Positions 20,240-27,747 of a DNA stretch of 64,000 nucleotides are shown piece after piece. The translations under genes and the position numbers were made by a program. Source of the DNA: Leifsonia shinshuensis (GTDB lineage Bacteria > Actinomycetota > Actinomycetes > Actinomycetales > Microbacteriaceae); contig NZ_JAHHZQ010000004.1 of NCBI RefSeq assembly GCF_022606355.1, forward strand, positions 186,001 to 250,000. Direction: 5' to 3'. Every line of letters starts with the position of its first letter. The stretch's first letter is position 1. The notes beneath the pieces were generated by a model. That model saw only the letters and a program-made list of their open reading frames with translations. It was not told the DNA's origin and ran no database searches.

Positions 20240-20247
20240 TGCCCCTG

Positions 20248-20856
20248 ATGAGCACCGAAACCGAGGACAAGGGCGCACTGTTCGAAGAGCAGGCGCTGCC
20301 CTTCATGGACCAGCTCTACGCGGCCGCCCTCCGCATGACGAGGAACCCGGCGGACGCACAAGACCTGGTACAGGAGACGTATGTCAAGGCGTACGCCGCC
20401 TTCGCCCAGTTCCAGCAGGGCACGAACCTGAAGGCCTGGCTCTACCGCATCCTCACGAACACGTTCATCAACACCTATCGCAAGAAGCAGCGCGAGCCGT
20501 ATCAGGGAACGATCGACGAACTCGAGGACTGGCAGCTCGGAGGTGCGGAGTCGACGACCGCCTCCTCCAGCCGCTCGGCCGAGGCGGAGGCGATCGACCA
20601 CCTGCCCGACAGCGCCGTCAAGGACGCGCTGCAGGCCATCCCGGAAGACTTCCGGCTGGCCGTCTATCTCGCCGATGTCGAAGGGTTCTCCTACCAGGAG
20701 ATCGCCGACATCATGAAGACCCCGATCGGCACCGTGATGAGCCGCCTCCACCGCGGGCGACGGATGCTGCGGGAGCTTCTGACCGACTACGCGCACGAGC
20801 GCGGGCTCTCGGCGGTCCAGAGCCCCGACGTGCAGACCACCAGGAGAACGAAATGA
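20248..20856 (+). CDS. sigR: ECF sigma factor, SigR/SigH class
   Basis: The 202-residue sigma factor has region 2 ([34 protein letters not shown]) and region 4 ([27 protein letters not shown] with [14 protein letters not shown]). Together with the overlapping RsrA-like gene this is the actinobacterial redox system that controls thioredoxin and mycothiol genes (family knowledge). ATG 20248 gives the normal N-terminus [19 protein letters not shown]. Its stop overlaps the ATG of the anti-sigma gene, coupling their translation and keeping stoichiometry. It matches the sigH position near Rv3220c in mycobacteria. Confidence 0.93.
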   Translation: MSTETEDKGALFEEQALPFMDQLYAAALRMTRNPADAQDLVQETYVKAYAAFAQFQQGTNLKAWLYRILTNTFINTYRKKQREPYQGTIDELEDWQLGGAESTTASSSRSAEAEAIDHLPDSAVKDALQAIPEDFRLAVYLADVEGFSYQEIADIMKTPIGTVMSRLHRGRRMLRELLTDYAHERGLSAVQSPDVQTTRRTK

Positions 20857-21098
20857 CCGACTGCGGCTGCGAGAAGGCGAAGGCCGAACTCGAGGAGTAC
20901 CTGCGCAACGAGCTCTGCAACGAGGATGCTGCGGACGTTCGCGAGCACCTCGCCAATTGCGACGGCTGCTCCGACGAGGCGCACCTGAACGTCGTGCTCA
21001 CCGAAGTGGTGCAGCGGGCGTGCAAGGAGACAGCGCCAGAGACGCTGCGCACCGAGGTGCTGCTGCGCATCCGGTCGTTCCAGGCCTCGGTGCACTGA
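20853..21098 (+). CDS. rsrA: Mycothiol-system anti-sigma factor RsrA
   Basis: The 81-residue zinc-binding anti-sigma factor has the HxxxCxxC signature at His32, Cys36 and Cys39 (HLANCDGC), with further cysteines at 4, 6 and 22. One of the latter probably completes the redox-active zinc site. Disulfide stress would form a bond, release zinc and free SigR (family knowledge). It starts in an ATGA overlap with sigR. The length is close to that of M. tuberculosis RshA. A cluster of palindromes lies directly downstream. Confidence 0.92.
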   Translation: MTDCGCEKAKAELEEYLRNELCNEDAADVREHLANCDGCSDEAHLNVVLTEVVQRACKETAPETLRTEVLLRIRSFQASVH

Positions 21099-21110
21099 CC
21101 CGACCCCGCG

Positions 21111-21167
21111 ATTCGTCACGAATGCCGACATTCGTGGCACGAATCGCGACATTCGTGACGAATGTCG
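21111..21167. repeat. Three nested palindromes (ATTCGT...ACGAAT) forming a large hairpin
   Basis: ATTCGTCACGAAT (21111-21123), ATTCGTGGCACGAAT (21130-21144) and CGACATTCG-TGA-CGAATGTCG (21147-21167) follow one another. The first is also the reverse complement of 21151-21163, so the whole can fold as one long stem. It sits between convergent rsrA and a VOC gene. Confidence 0.7.
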
Positions 21168-21173
21168 GCGAGG

Positions 21174-21953
21174 TCAGGCGATGGAGCCGGGCACCTCGTG
21201 CACGAAGAAGAGCCCGCCGAGCGGATCGGTGACCTGTGCGAACCGGCCGAACTCGCTGTCCCACGGGTCGCGGACCACGGTGCCGCCCAGCTCGACGACG
21301 CGAGCGGCCGCGTCGGCGGCGCTGGTGACGCCGAAGTAGACGACCCAGTGCGACGGCACTCCGGGCGGGAGCATGCCGTCGGCGTCGAACACGCCGCCGC
21401 TGGGGCTGTCGGGGTCGCCGAACGTCTCGTACCGGAAGTCGGCCGTGTCGCCGAGCACCGCGGTCGTCCAGCCGAACACCCGCTTGTAGAACTCCACCTG
21501 GGCCGCGTAGTCGCGCGCGTAGAGCTCGTGCCAGGAGAGGCCTCCCGCCTCGGCCACGAGCTCGAAGCCGCGATGCTGCGCCGGCTCCCACAGTCCGATG
21601 ACGGCGCCCCCGGGATCGGCGGCGACCGCGAGACGGCCCTGGTCGCCCACGGTCATCGTGGGGGAGAGGATGGTGCCGCCCGCGTTCGCGACGGCCTTCG
21701 CGCCGGCGTCCGCGTCCTCCACCAGCAGGTAGGTGAGCCAGGCGTTCGGCTGCGCTCCCTCCATCGCCTCGCCCAGCCCGGCGACGAGATGCCCATCGCG
21801 CCGGAACGTCACGTACCCGCCGTACTCGCCGCCGCCGGTCTCCGCCGTCCAGCCGAACAGCGAGGTGTAGAACTCCTGCGCGCGCGGCAGATCGGAGGCG
21901 GCGTAGTCCACCCAGCACGGCTCCCCGAGGCGGTGATCGGTCACGACGGTCAT
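21174..21953 (-). CDS. Two-domain VOC (glyoxalase-like) protein
   Basis: The 259-residue protein has two tandem VOC modules of about 120 residues. The first begins near GEPCWVDYAASDLPRAQEFY and contains LFGW. The second begins near LSWHELYARDYAAQVEFY and contains VFGWTTAVL. Such proteins bind a metal between paired beta-alpha units and may be hydroxylases, isomerases or resistance proteins; no substrate can be assigned. ATG 21953 is chosen over an in-frame GTG at 21962 because the -10 TACCGT (21961-21966) overlaps that GTG and lies 7 nt before the ATG, consistent with a leaderless mRNA. Confidence 0.8.
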   Translation of the reverse strand: MTVVTDHRLGEPCWVDYAASDLPRAQEFYTSLFGWTAETGGGEYGGYVTFRRDGHLVAGLGEAMEGAQPNAWLTYLLVEDADAGAKAVANAGGTILSPTMTVGDQGRLAVAADPGGAVIGLWEPAQHRGFELVAEAGGLSWHELYARDYAAQVEFYKRVFGWTTAVLGDTADFRYETFGDPDSPSGGVFDADGMLPPGVPSHWVVYFGVTSAADAAARVVELGGTVVRDPWDSEFGRFAQVTDPLGGLFFVHEVPGSIA

Positions 21954-22041
21954 GGGCCTCACGGTACGCCGAGCAGGGGAGCGCGGACAGCCCCGTCCGA
22001 GCCCGACCCGACCGTAACGGTCTTGGTGGAGTGGGGCGGTG

Positions 22042-23448
22042 CTACGCCGGAGCGACCGCCCCTCGTGGCGCGGGCCCGCGCGGCAGCAGCAGCGCGGCGA
22101 TCAGCCCTGTCGCGCCGAGCACCGCGACGACGGCCATCGCCACGCCGTAGGCCGCACCGCCCGCGTCGATGTTCGCGACCAGGATGGTGCCGGCGATCGC
22201 GGTGCCGAACGTCGATCCCAGGTTGGACACGGATCGCGACAGCCCGGAGATCTCGCCCTGGACGCTCTGCGGGAACGCCGACTGCACCACGTTCACCGAC
22301 GGCGTCAGCATCAGCCCGAGGCCCGCGCCGATGAGGAAGAGCCCGGGAACGAACGGCCAGCCTCCCGTCGTGCCCGAGCCCAGCCAGATCAGCAGCACGA
22401 CCCCGGGGACGCACAGGACGAAACCGGTGACGATCATGCTCCTCTGCGTGAACCGCCTGGCGAGCCGGCCGGCCAGCAGCGAGGTCAGCAGCAGCCCGAC
22501 CGTTGCGGCAGTGAAGATCACGCCGGTCTCGATCGCGTTGTAGCCGCGCACGACCTGCAGATACGCAGACACGGTGAACGAGGTGCCCATCAGGATCACC
22601 CATTGCAGGTTCTGGGTGACCAGGGCGAGGTTCGAGACGCGCACCCGGAAGAGCGCGGTCGACAGCAGCGGGGCCTTGCCGACGCGCTCGCGCCGGCGCA
22701 CCCACAGGAAGAACCCGACGAGGATCGCCACGCCTCCGACGACCAGCACGATCATCAGCGGGACGCTCGTGTCGGCCGCGAGGATCCCCATGACCAGCAC
22801 GAACAGCCCGAGCGCCGACAGGATGGCGCCCACGGTGTCGAACGGCCGTTCCGGGTCCGCGGGCACCGGGTCGGTCAGGGTGCGGCTGAGGAGGAGGATC
22901 ACCGCGATCACGAGCGCTTGGAACAGGAACGCCGCCCGCCAGCTGATCCCGGTCGTGATGAGGCCGCCGATCAGGGGGCCCGCTGCGGCTCCCACCCCGC
23001 CCATTCCGCTGATGATGCCGAACGCCAGCGCCCTGCTGGGGATGTCGGGCAGATGGATCGTGGTGAGGATGTACACCGGAGGGATGAGCATCGCCGTCCC
23101 GATGCCCTCCAGGAGCGAGTTGCCGAGGATGACGGCCCAGAGCGCCGGTGCGAACGCCGTGATCAGCGCGCCGACGCCGTAGACGATCAGCCCGATCACG
23201 AAGCTGCGCTTGCGGCCGATGTTGTCGGTCAGCTTGCCCATCGGGATCATCAGGGCGGCCATCGTCAGCAGGAACAGGGTGATGCTGAGCTGGATGCCCG
23301 CGACCGAGGTGTTCAGGTCGCGCGACATGTCGTTGATCATCACGTTCATGTTCGAGCCGGCGAAGCTGCAGATGAACTGTGCAAGCGCGAGCGGCGCGAT
23401 GATGCGGCGGACAGCGGACCGCGGCGAACCCGTGCTGATACCGGACAT
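22042..23448 (-). CDS. MFS transporter, EmrB/QacA-like
   Basis: The 468-residue protein has about 14 membrane segments. Motif A is present (MGKLTDNIGRKRSFVIG), and FAGSNMNVMINDMSRDLNTS corresponds to motif D1. The middle GGLITTGISWRAAFLFQ is typical of drug exporters of the DHA2 group. GGGAGG precedes the ATG. It is divergent from the sulfatase gene across a 193-nt gap. This could mean transport of a sulfated substrate or product, but the family is mostly export, so the link is only a suggestion. Confidence 0.88.
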   Translation of the reverse strand: MSGISTGSPRSAVRRIIAPLALAQFICSFAGSNMNVMINDMSRDLNTSVAGIQLSITLFLLTMAALMIPMGKLTDNIGRKRSFVIGLIVYGVGALITAFAPALWAVILGNSLLEGIGTAMLIPPVYILTTIHLPDIPSRALAFGIISGMGGVGAAAGPLIGGLITTGISWRAAFLFQALVIAVILLLSRTLTDPVPADPERPFDTVGAILSALGLFVLVMGILAADTSVPLMIVLVVGGVAILVGFFLWVRRRERVGKAPLLSTALFRVRVSNLALVTQNLQWVILMGTSFTVSAYLQVVRGYNAIETGVIFTAATVGLLLTSLLAGRLARRFTQRSMIVTGFVLCVPGVVLLIWLGSGTTGGWPFVPGLFLIGAGLGLMLTPSVNVVQSAFPQSVQGEISGLSRSVSNLGSTFGTAIAGTILVANIDAGGAAYGVAMAVVAVLGATGLIAALLLPRGPAPRGAVAPA

Positions 23449-23641
23449 GTCGCCTCCCGGAGGGCGATCGGCGGGATGTCGATCCGGCGAGAGGGTACTG
23501 CGGGGCGGAGGCCGGCGGCAACGGCCGTCGGTGCCCGGTCGTCGGCCAAGCCGCCTGCGCGCGGGGTCCTTGCCGCGCCAGGACGCGCGGAGTTAGGGTG
23601 CGCCCGTCCGGCCGGTCGTGCCGGCGTCGAAAGGGGAGGAA

Positions 23642-25999
23642 ATGCCCGCACAGTTCCGTGGTCGGATCGACCTGGACATCCGCGACTCCGCGCCCGACTG
23701 GACGCCGTTCGAGCCGCCGAAGGCACCGGACGGCGCACCCAACGTCGTCATGATCGTCCTCGACGACGTCGGCTTCTCCGCGCTGAGCTGCTACGGCGGC
23801 CCCATCGAGACGCCGAACATCGATCGGCTCGCCGCCTCGGGCGTGCGGTTCACCCAGTGGCACACCACCGCCTTGTGCTCGCCCACCCGTGCCGCGCTCC
23901 TCACCGGCCGGAACCACACGCGCAACTCCATGGCGTGCATCACGGAGGCCGCGACGGGCTTCCCGAACGCCAGCGGCACGATCCCGCCGGAGAACGGGAT
24001 GCTGTCGCAGATCCTCGGCGAGCAGGGCTGGAACACCTACGCCCTGGGCAAGTGGCACCTGTGCCCGTCGGACGAGATGAACCTCGCCTCCACCCGCCGC
24101 AACTGGCCGACCGGCCGCGGCTTCGAGCGCTTCTACGGCTTCCTCGGAGCGGAGACCAACCAGTGGTACCCCGACCTGGTGTACGACAACCACCCGGTCG
24201 ACCAGCCCGCGACTCCGGCAGAGGGCTACCACCTGACCACCGACCTGACCGACAAGGCGATCGAGTTCATCGGCGACGCGAAGGCGCTGGCGCCGGGCAA
24301 GCCGTTCTTCCTCTACTTCGCGCCGGGCGCCTGCCACGCACCCCACCACGCGCCGAAGGAGTGGATCGAGAAGTTCCGCGGGCGGTTCGACGGGGGCTAC
24401 GAGAAGATGCGCGAGGAGACGCTGCAACGGCAGATCGCGCTCGGGCTCGTCCCGGAAGACACGGTGCTGCCGCCGATCAACCCGATCGGCACCCCGCAGA
24501 CCCGCACCGGCCCGGACGGGAAGCCGTTCCCCGCCCTCGACTACACCAAGCCGTGGGACACGCTCGGCGACGACGAGAAGCGCCTCTACGCCCGGATGGC
24601 CGAGGTCTACGCGGGCTTCCTGGCGCACGCCGACCACGAGATCGGGCGGTTGCTCGACTACCTCGAAGAGTCCAGGAACCTCGACGACACCCTCGTCGTG
24701 CTCGTGTCGGACAACGGTGCCAGCGGTGAGGGCGGTCCCGATGGCTCCGTCAACGAGAACAAGTTCTTCAACGGCATCCCGGACAGCCTGGAGGAGAACC
24801 TCGCCGCGATCGACGAGCTCGGCGGCACCTCCACCTACAACCACTATCCGACGGGGTGGGCGATGGCCTTCAACACCCCGTTCAAGATGTGGAAACGCTA
24901 CGACTACAACGGCGGGACGGCCGACCCGTGCATCCTGTCGTGGCCGAAAGTGCTCGGCCACGGCGGTGAGCTGCGCCACCAATACCACCACGTCGTCGAC
25001 ATCGTCCCGACCGTGCTCGACCTGATCGGCGTGGAGATGCCCGATCAGATCGGCGGCCACGTGCAGTCCAGGATGGACGGTGTCAGCATGCGCTCGGCCG
25101 TCGCGGAGGCGGACGCCCCCTCCGCACGGCACGCGCAGTTCTATGCGATGCTCGGCTCCCGCTCGATCTGGCACGACGGCTGGAAAGCGGTCTCGACGCA
25201 CCCCGTGATCAGCGGCTGGAGTCACTTCAACGACGACACCTGGGAGCTCTACAACACGGAGGTCGACCGGTCCGAGTCGCACGACCTCGCTGCCGAGCAC
25301 CCCGACCGCGTGCGCGAACTGGTCAACCTCTGGTTCGCCGAGGCGGGGGCGAACCAGGCGTTCCCGCTCGACGACCGGTCCGCCCTGGAGATCCTGCAGA
25401 CCCCGCGGCCGCAGCTGGCCAGTCCCCGCAGCCGCTACATCTACCGCGCGGGCGGAGCCGAGATCCCGGAGTCGCAGTCCGTGAACGTCCGCAACCGGTC
25501 GTTCGTGATCGCGGCCCATGTCGACCTGCCGGAGCCGGGAGCGGAGGGCGTCCTCTTCGCTCACGGCGCCCGGTTCGGAGGCCACGCGCTCTACGTGAAG
25601 GACGGCCGCCTCCACTACGTCTACAACTTCGTCGGCAGCCTGGAGCAGAAGGTCGACGCCACCGAGGAGCTGCCGACGGGCTCCGACCTCATCCTCTCCG
25701 CCTCGTTCGAGAAGGACGGCGAGGTGGCGCCGGGCGTCGCGACCGGCATCCTGAGCCTCTATCACGGCGAGCACAAGGTCGGCGAGGGCCGCATCAAGAC
25801 ACAACCGGGGATGTTCAGCCTCGCCGGCGAGGGGCTCTGCGTCGGCTACGACGGCGGCGAGCCGGTGACCGACGACTATCCGGGCGACCGTCCCCACCGG
25901 TTCACCGGGGGCACCCTGCACCGCATCGTCGTCGACGTCAGCGGAGAGCCGTACGTCGACCTCGAACGGGAGGCCGCCGCGATGCTGGCCAGGGAGTAG
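23642..25999 (+). CDS. Arylsulfatase-type sulfatase
   Basis: The 785-residue enzyme hydrolyses sulfate esters. The N-terminal domain has the metal-binding VVMIVLDDVGFSALSCYGG and the CxPxR formylglycine motif CSPTRAALLTGRN, with Cys79 as the residue modified to formylglycine. GKWHL and LVSDNGASGEGG supply further active-site residues. The C-terminal 220 residues form an all-beta-looking extension (SFVIAAHVDLPEPGAEGVLFAHGARFGG region) common in large actinobacterial arylsulfatases. No secretion signal is present, so it should act in the cytosol. GGGGAGG lies 2-8 nt before the ATG. The formylglycine-generating enzyme needed to activate it is not encoded in this window. Confidence 0.93.
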   Translation: MPAQFRGRIDLDIRDSAPDWTPFEPPKAPDGAPNVVMIVLDDVGFSALSCYGGPIETPNIDRLAASGVRFTQWHTTALCSPTRAALLTGRNHTRNSMACITEAATGFPNASGTIPPENGMLSQILGEQGWNTYALGKWHLCPSDEMNLASTRRNWPTGRGFERFYGFLGAETNQWYPDLVYDNHPVDQPATPAEGYHLTTDLTDKAIEFIGDAKALAPGKPFFLYFAPGACHAPHHAPKEWIEKFRGRFDGGYEKMREETLQRQIALGLVPEDTVLPPINPIGTPQTRTGPDGKPFPALDYTKPWDTLGDDEKRLYARMAEVYAGFLAHADHEIGRLLDYLEESRNLDDTLVVLVSDNGASGEGGPDGSVNENKFFNGIPDSLEENLAAIDELGGTSTYNHYPTGWAMAFNTPFKMWKRYDYNGGTADPCILSWPKVLGHGGELRHQYHHVVDIVPTVLDLIGVEMPDQIGGHVQSRMDGVSMRSAVAEADAPSARHAQFYAMLGSRSIWHDGWKAVSTHPVISGWSHFNDDTWELYNTEVDRSESHDLAAEHPDRVRELVNLWFAEAGANQAFPLDDRSALEILQTPRPQLASPRSRYIYRAGGAEIPESQSVNVRNRSFVIAAHVDLPEPGAEGVLFAHGARFGGHALYVKDGRLHYVYNFVGSLEQKVDATEELPTGSDLILSASFEKDGEVAPGVATGILSLYHGEHKVGEGRIKTQPGMFSLAGEGLCVGYDGGEPVTDDYPGDRPHRFTGGTLHRIVVDVSGEPYVDLEREAAAMLARE

Positions 26000-26021
26000 C
26001 CGCTGCGTCGGTCGGTGCGGC

Positions 26022-26027
26022 TACGGT
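26022..26027 (+). promoter_or_regulatory. -10 element of the epoxide hydrolase gene
   Basis: TACGGT is followed after 6 nt by ATG 26034, consistent with a leaderless mRNA. Confidence 0.45.
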
Positions 26028-26033
26028 GGCGGA

Positions 26034-27140
26034 ATGGCCATCGACGACTTCCGTGTCCACGTCTCCGACGACGTCCTCGCCGACCTGCGCGACCGGCTCG
26101 CCCGCACGCGGTATCTGCGCTCGCCGCGGCCGGGCTGGGCGGGCGGCCTCGGCGGCGACGAGCTGCACACGCTCGTCGACGGCTGGCTGGCGTTCGACTG
26201 GCGGGCGGAGGAGGCGCGGCTGAACGCGATCGAGCAGCACACGGTCGACGTGAACGGTCACCGCCTCCACTTCGCACGGGTGCGCGGCACCGGCGCCGGC
26301 CCGCACACACCGCTGCTGCTCCTCCACGGATGGCCGAGCGCCTACGTCGAGTACCTCCCGCTCGCTGCGCTCCTGAGAGACGCGTTCGACGTCGTCATCC
26401 CGTCGCTGCCCGGCTTCGTGTTCTCGGAGGCGCTGGAGCCCCCGCTGACCAGGCGGGCGATCGCGGAGGCGCTGCACGGACTGATGACGGGCGTGCTCGG
26501 GTTCGAGCGCTACGCGACGTTCGGCGGCGACATCGGCGGGGGCGCCTCGACCTGGCTCGGTGTCGATCACCCGTCGAGTCTGGTCGGCCTCCAGCTGCTG
26601 AGCGGGCCGTTCCCCGCAGACGGCAGCCCGCAGAGCGACGCGGAGCGCGACTACCTGGCGGCGCTCGATGCGTACGACCGCCTCGACGGCGGCTACAGCG
26701 AGATCATGCTCACCCGCCCGGACACCATCGCGGCCGCCCTGGCCGACTCGCCGGCCGGACTGCTGGCCTGGATCGCCGACAAGTGGCACGACTGGGTCGA
26801 CCACGAGAACGGCGGCTGGGAGCGGGTGCTCGACTCGGGCATCCTTTACACGATCGCGACGCTGTACTGGGTCACGGACAGCATCGGGACGTCGTTCCAG
26901 CAGTACTACGACTATGACCAGAATCCGCCGCGTCCGCCGATCACGGCACCGGTGGGCGTGTACCTGGGCCGGGAACCCGGGTTCGCCGGCTTCCCGCGGT
27001 CGCTCGCCGAGCGTGCAGCGCCGGGGCTGCGGGAGTTCGTGCTCGCGCCGGCGGGAGGCCACTTCGCGGGGTTCGAGCATCCCGAGCTCGCGGCGGAGGC
27101 CGTCAGGAGGTTCCACGCGCGGCTGCGGGACGAGGTCTGA
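26034..27140 (+). CDS. Epoxide hydrolase family protein
   Basis: The 368-residue alpha/beta hydrolase has the epoxide-hydrolase N-terminal (EHN) domain (FRVHVSDDVLADLRDRLARTRY) and the core with oxyanion motif LLHGWPSAYVEYLPL. The nucleophile elbow is GGDIGGGASTWL (Asp nucleophile), and the C-terminal GGHFAGFEHPE supplies the catalytic histidine. A lid tyrosine pair is suggested by YDYDQNPPRP. It opens epoxides to diols; the natural substrate is unknown. It ends 4 nt before the convergent arsR gene with no hairpin between them, so transcripts may overlap. Confidence 0.9.
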   Translation: MAIDDFRVHVSDDVLADLRDRLARTRYLRSPRPGWAGGLGGDELHTLVDGWLAFDWRAEEARLNAIEQHTVDVNGHRLHFARVRGTGAGPHTPLLLLHGWPSAYVEYLPLAALLRDAFDVVIPSLPGFVFSEALEPPLTRRAIAEALHGLMTGVLGFERYATFGGDIGGGASTWLGVDHPSSLVGLQLLSGPFPADGSPQSDAERDYLAALDAYDRLDGGYSEIMLTRPDTIAAALADSPAGLLAWIADKWHDWVDHENGGWERVLDSGILYTIATLYWVTDSIGTSFQQYYDYDQNPPRPPITAPVGVYLGREPGFAGFPRSLAERAAPGLREFVLAPAGGHFAGFEHPELAAEAVRRFHARLRDEV

Positions 27141-27144
27141 CGCG

Positions 27145-27492
27145 TCAGACCGTCCCGAGGAACGAGGACACGATGTCGAGCGAGCCCGGCACGATGCGGT
27201 AGTACGCCCAGGTTCCGCGCTTGCTCCTGCTCAGGTAGCCCGCGTCGACGAGGATCTTGAGATGGTGCGACACCGTCGGTTGCGACAGACCGAGCGGCTC
27301 GGTGAGATCGCAGACGCAGGCCTCGCCGTCTTCGTGTGCGGCGATCATCGAGAGCAGGCGCAGGCGGGCCGGGTCGGCCAGCGCCTTCATCGCCCGGGCG
27401 ACCGAGACGGCGTTCTCCTCGCTGATCACTTCCTTCGTGATGGGCGCGCAGCACGCCTGGAGGTCACGCAGGGGGAGGAGTTCGATGGTCAT
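27145..27492 (-). CDS. arsR: ArsR family metalloregulator, probable As(III)/Sb(III) sensor
   Basis: The 115-residue winged-helix repressor has the HTH segment LGLSQPTVSHHLKILVDAGYL and wing (RSKRGTWAYYRI). Potential thiol ligands are Cys14-Cys15 near the N-terminus and Cys59/Cys61 (ACVCDL) at the start of the recognition region. A Cys-Cys pair plus one helix cysteine resembles the arsenic site of the Corynebacterium glutamicum ArsR regulators rather than the cadmium site of CmtR (family knowledge). ATG 27492 gives the normal length. Two 22-bp palindromes lie 18-76 nt upstream, toward a divergent cysteine-rich mini-gene. No arsenite pump or arsenate reductase is adjacent, which is unusual for this regulator. 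Confidence 0.9.
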   Translation of the reverse strand: MTIELLPLRDLQACCAPITKEVISEENAVSVARAMKALADPARLRLLSMIAAHEDGEACVCDLTEPLGLSQPTVSHHLKILVDAGYLSRSKRGTWAYYRIVPGSLDIVSSFLGTV

Positions 27493-27509
27493 GCATCGAT
27501 CATCCCCAA

Positions 27510-27531
27510 TGCATTGACAAACGTCAATGCA
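27510..27531. promoter_or_regulatory. ArsR operator 1
   Basis: A perfect palindrome with two 9-nt arms around AAAC; its core is CATTGACAAACGTCAATG (27512-27529). It contains a consensus -35 TTGACA (27514-27519) for rightward transcription and lies just upstream of arsR. Confidence 0.8.
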
Positions 27532-27546
27532 GTTGCTCATCCTTGA

Positions 27547-27568
27547 TTCATCGACAAACGTCGATGAA
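27547..27568. promoter_or_regulatory. ArsR operator 2
   Basis: A second perfect palindrome of the same 9-4-9 design, core CATCGACAAACGTCGATG (27549-27566). It has the same AAAC centre and is displaced 37 nt from operator 1. It ends 15 nt before the mini-gene start. Confidence 0.8.
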
Positions 27569-27583
27569 GAAGGGAGAATCATC

Positions 27584-27652
27584 ATGGGATGCTGCGATAC
27601 TGGCGAGTGCCAGGTGCTGCCGGACGGAACGTGCACGACCGACTGCTGCTGA
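27584..27652 (+). CDS. 22-residue cysteine-rich peptide under ArsR control
   Basis: The ATG at 27584 is preceded by AAGGGAGA at a good Shine-Dalgarno distance and opens a 22-codon frame ending at TGA 27650-27652. Six of the 22 residues are cysteines, at positions 3, 4, 9, 17, 21 and 22, in the pattern GCC...EC...TC...DCC. The remainder is mostly polar or acidic, and there is no hydrophobic segment. It follows the twin ArsR operators and is followed by a strong terminator 48 nt later, so it has a complete transcription unit of its own. A soft-metal or arsenite-binding mini-metallothionein or sensor peptide is the natural reading (inference). I know of no named family. Expression is not proven. 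Confidence 0.6.
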   Translation: MGCCDTGECQVLPDGTCTTDCC

Positions 27653-27700
27653 CCGCTCGGCCGGCCCGTAGGGTCCAGGCAGCACGGACCCACGGGACGT

Positions 27701-27735
27701 GAGAAGCCCCGGTCCATCACGGACCGGGGCTTCTC
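27701..27735. terminator. Bidirectional terminator between the Cys-peptide gene and kgd
   Basis: GAGAAGCCCCGGTCC (27701-27715) pairs perfectly over 15 bp with 27721-27735 around ATCAC. It serves the peptide gene from the left and kgd from the right. Confidence 0.85.
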
Positions 27736-27747
27736 GCCTGGCGCTGC

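Noticed and set aside
21959-25921. A 1320-codon minus-strand frame across the MFS and sulfatase genes
   Set aside because: It runs antisense through the sulfatase and out of frame through the MFS gene; no recognisable domain.
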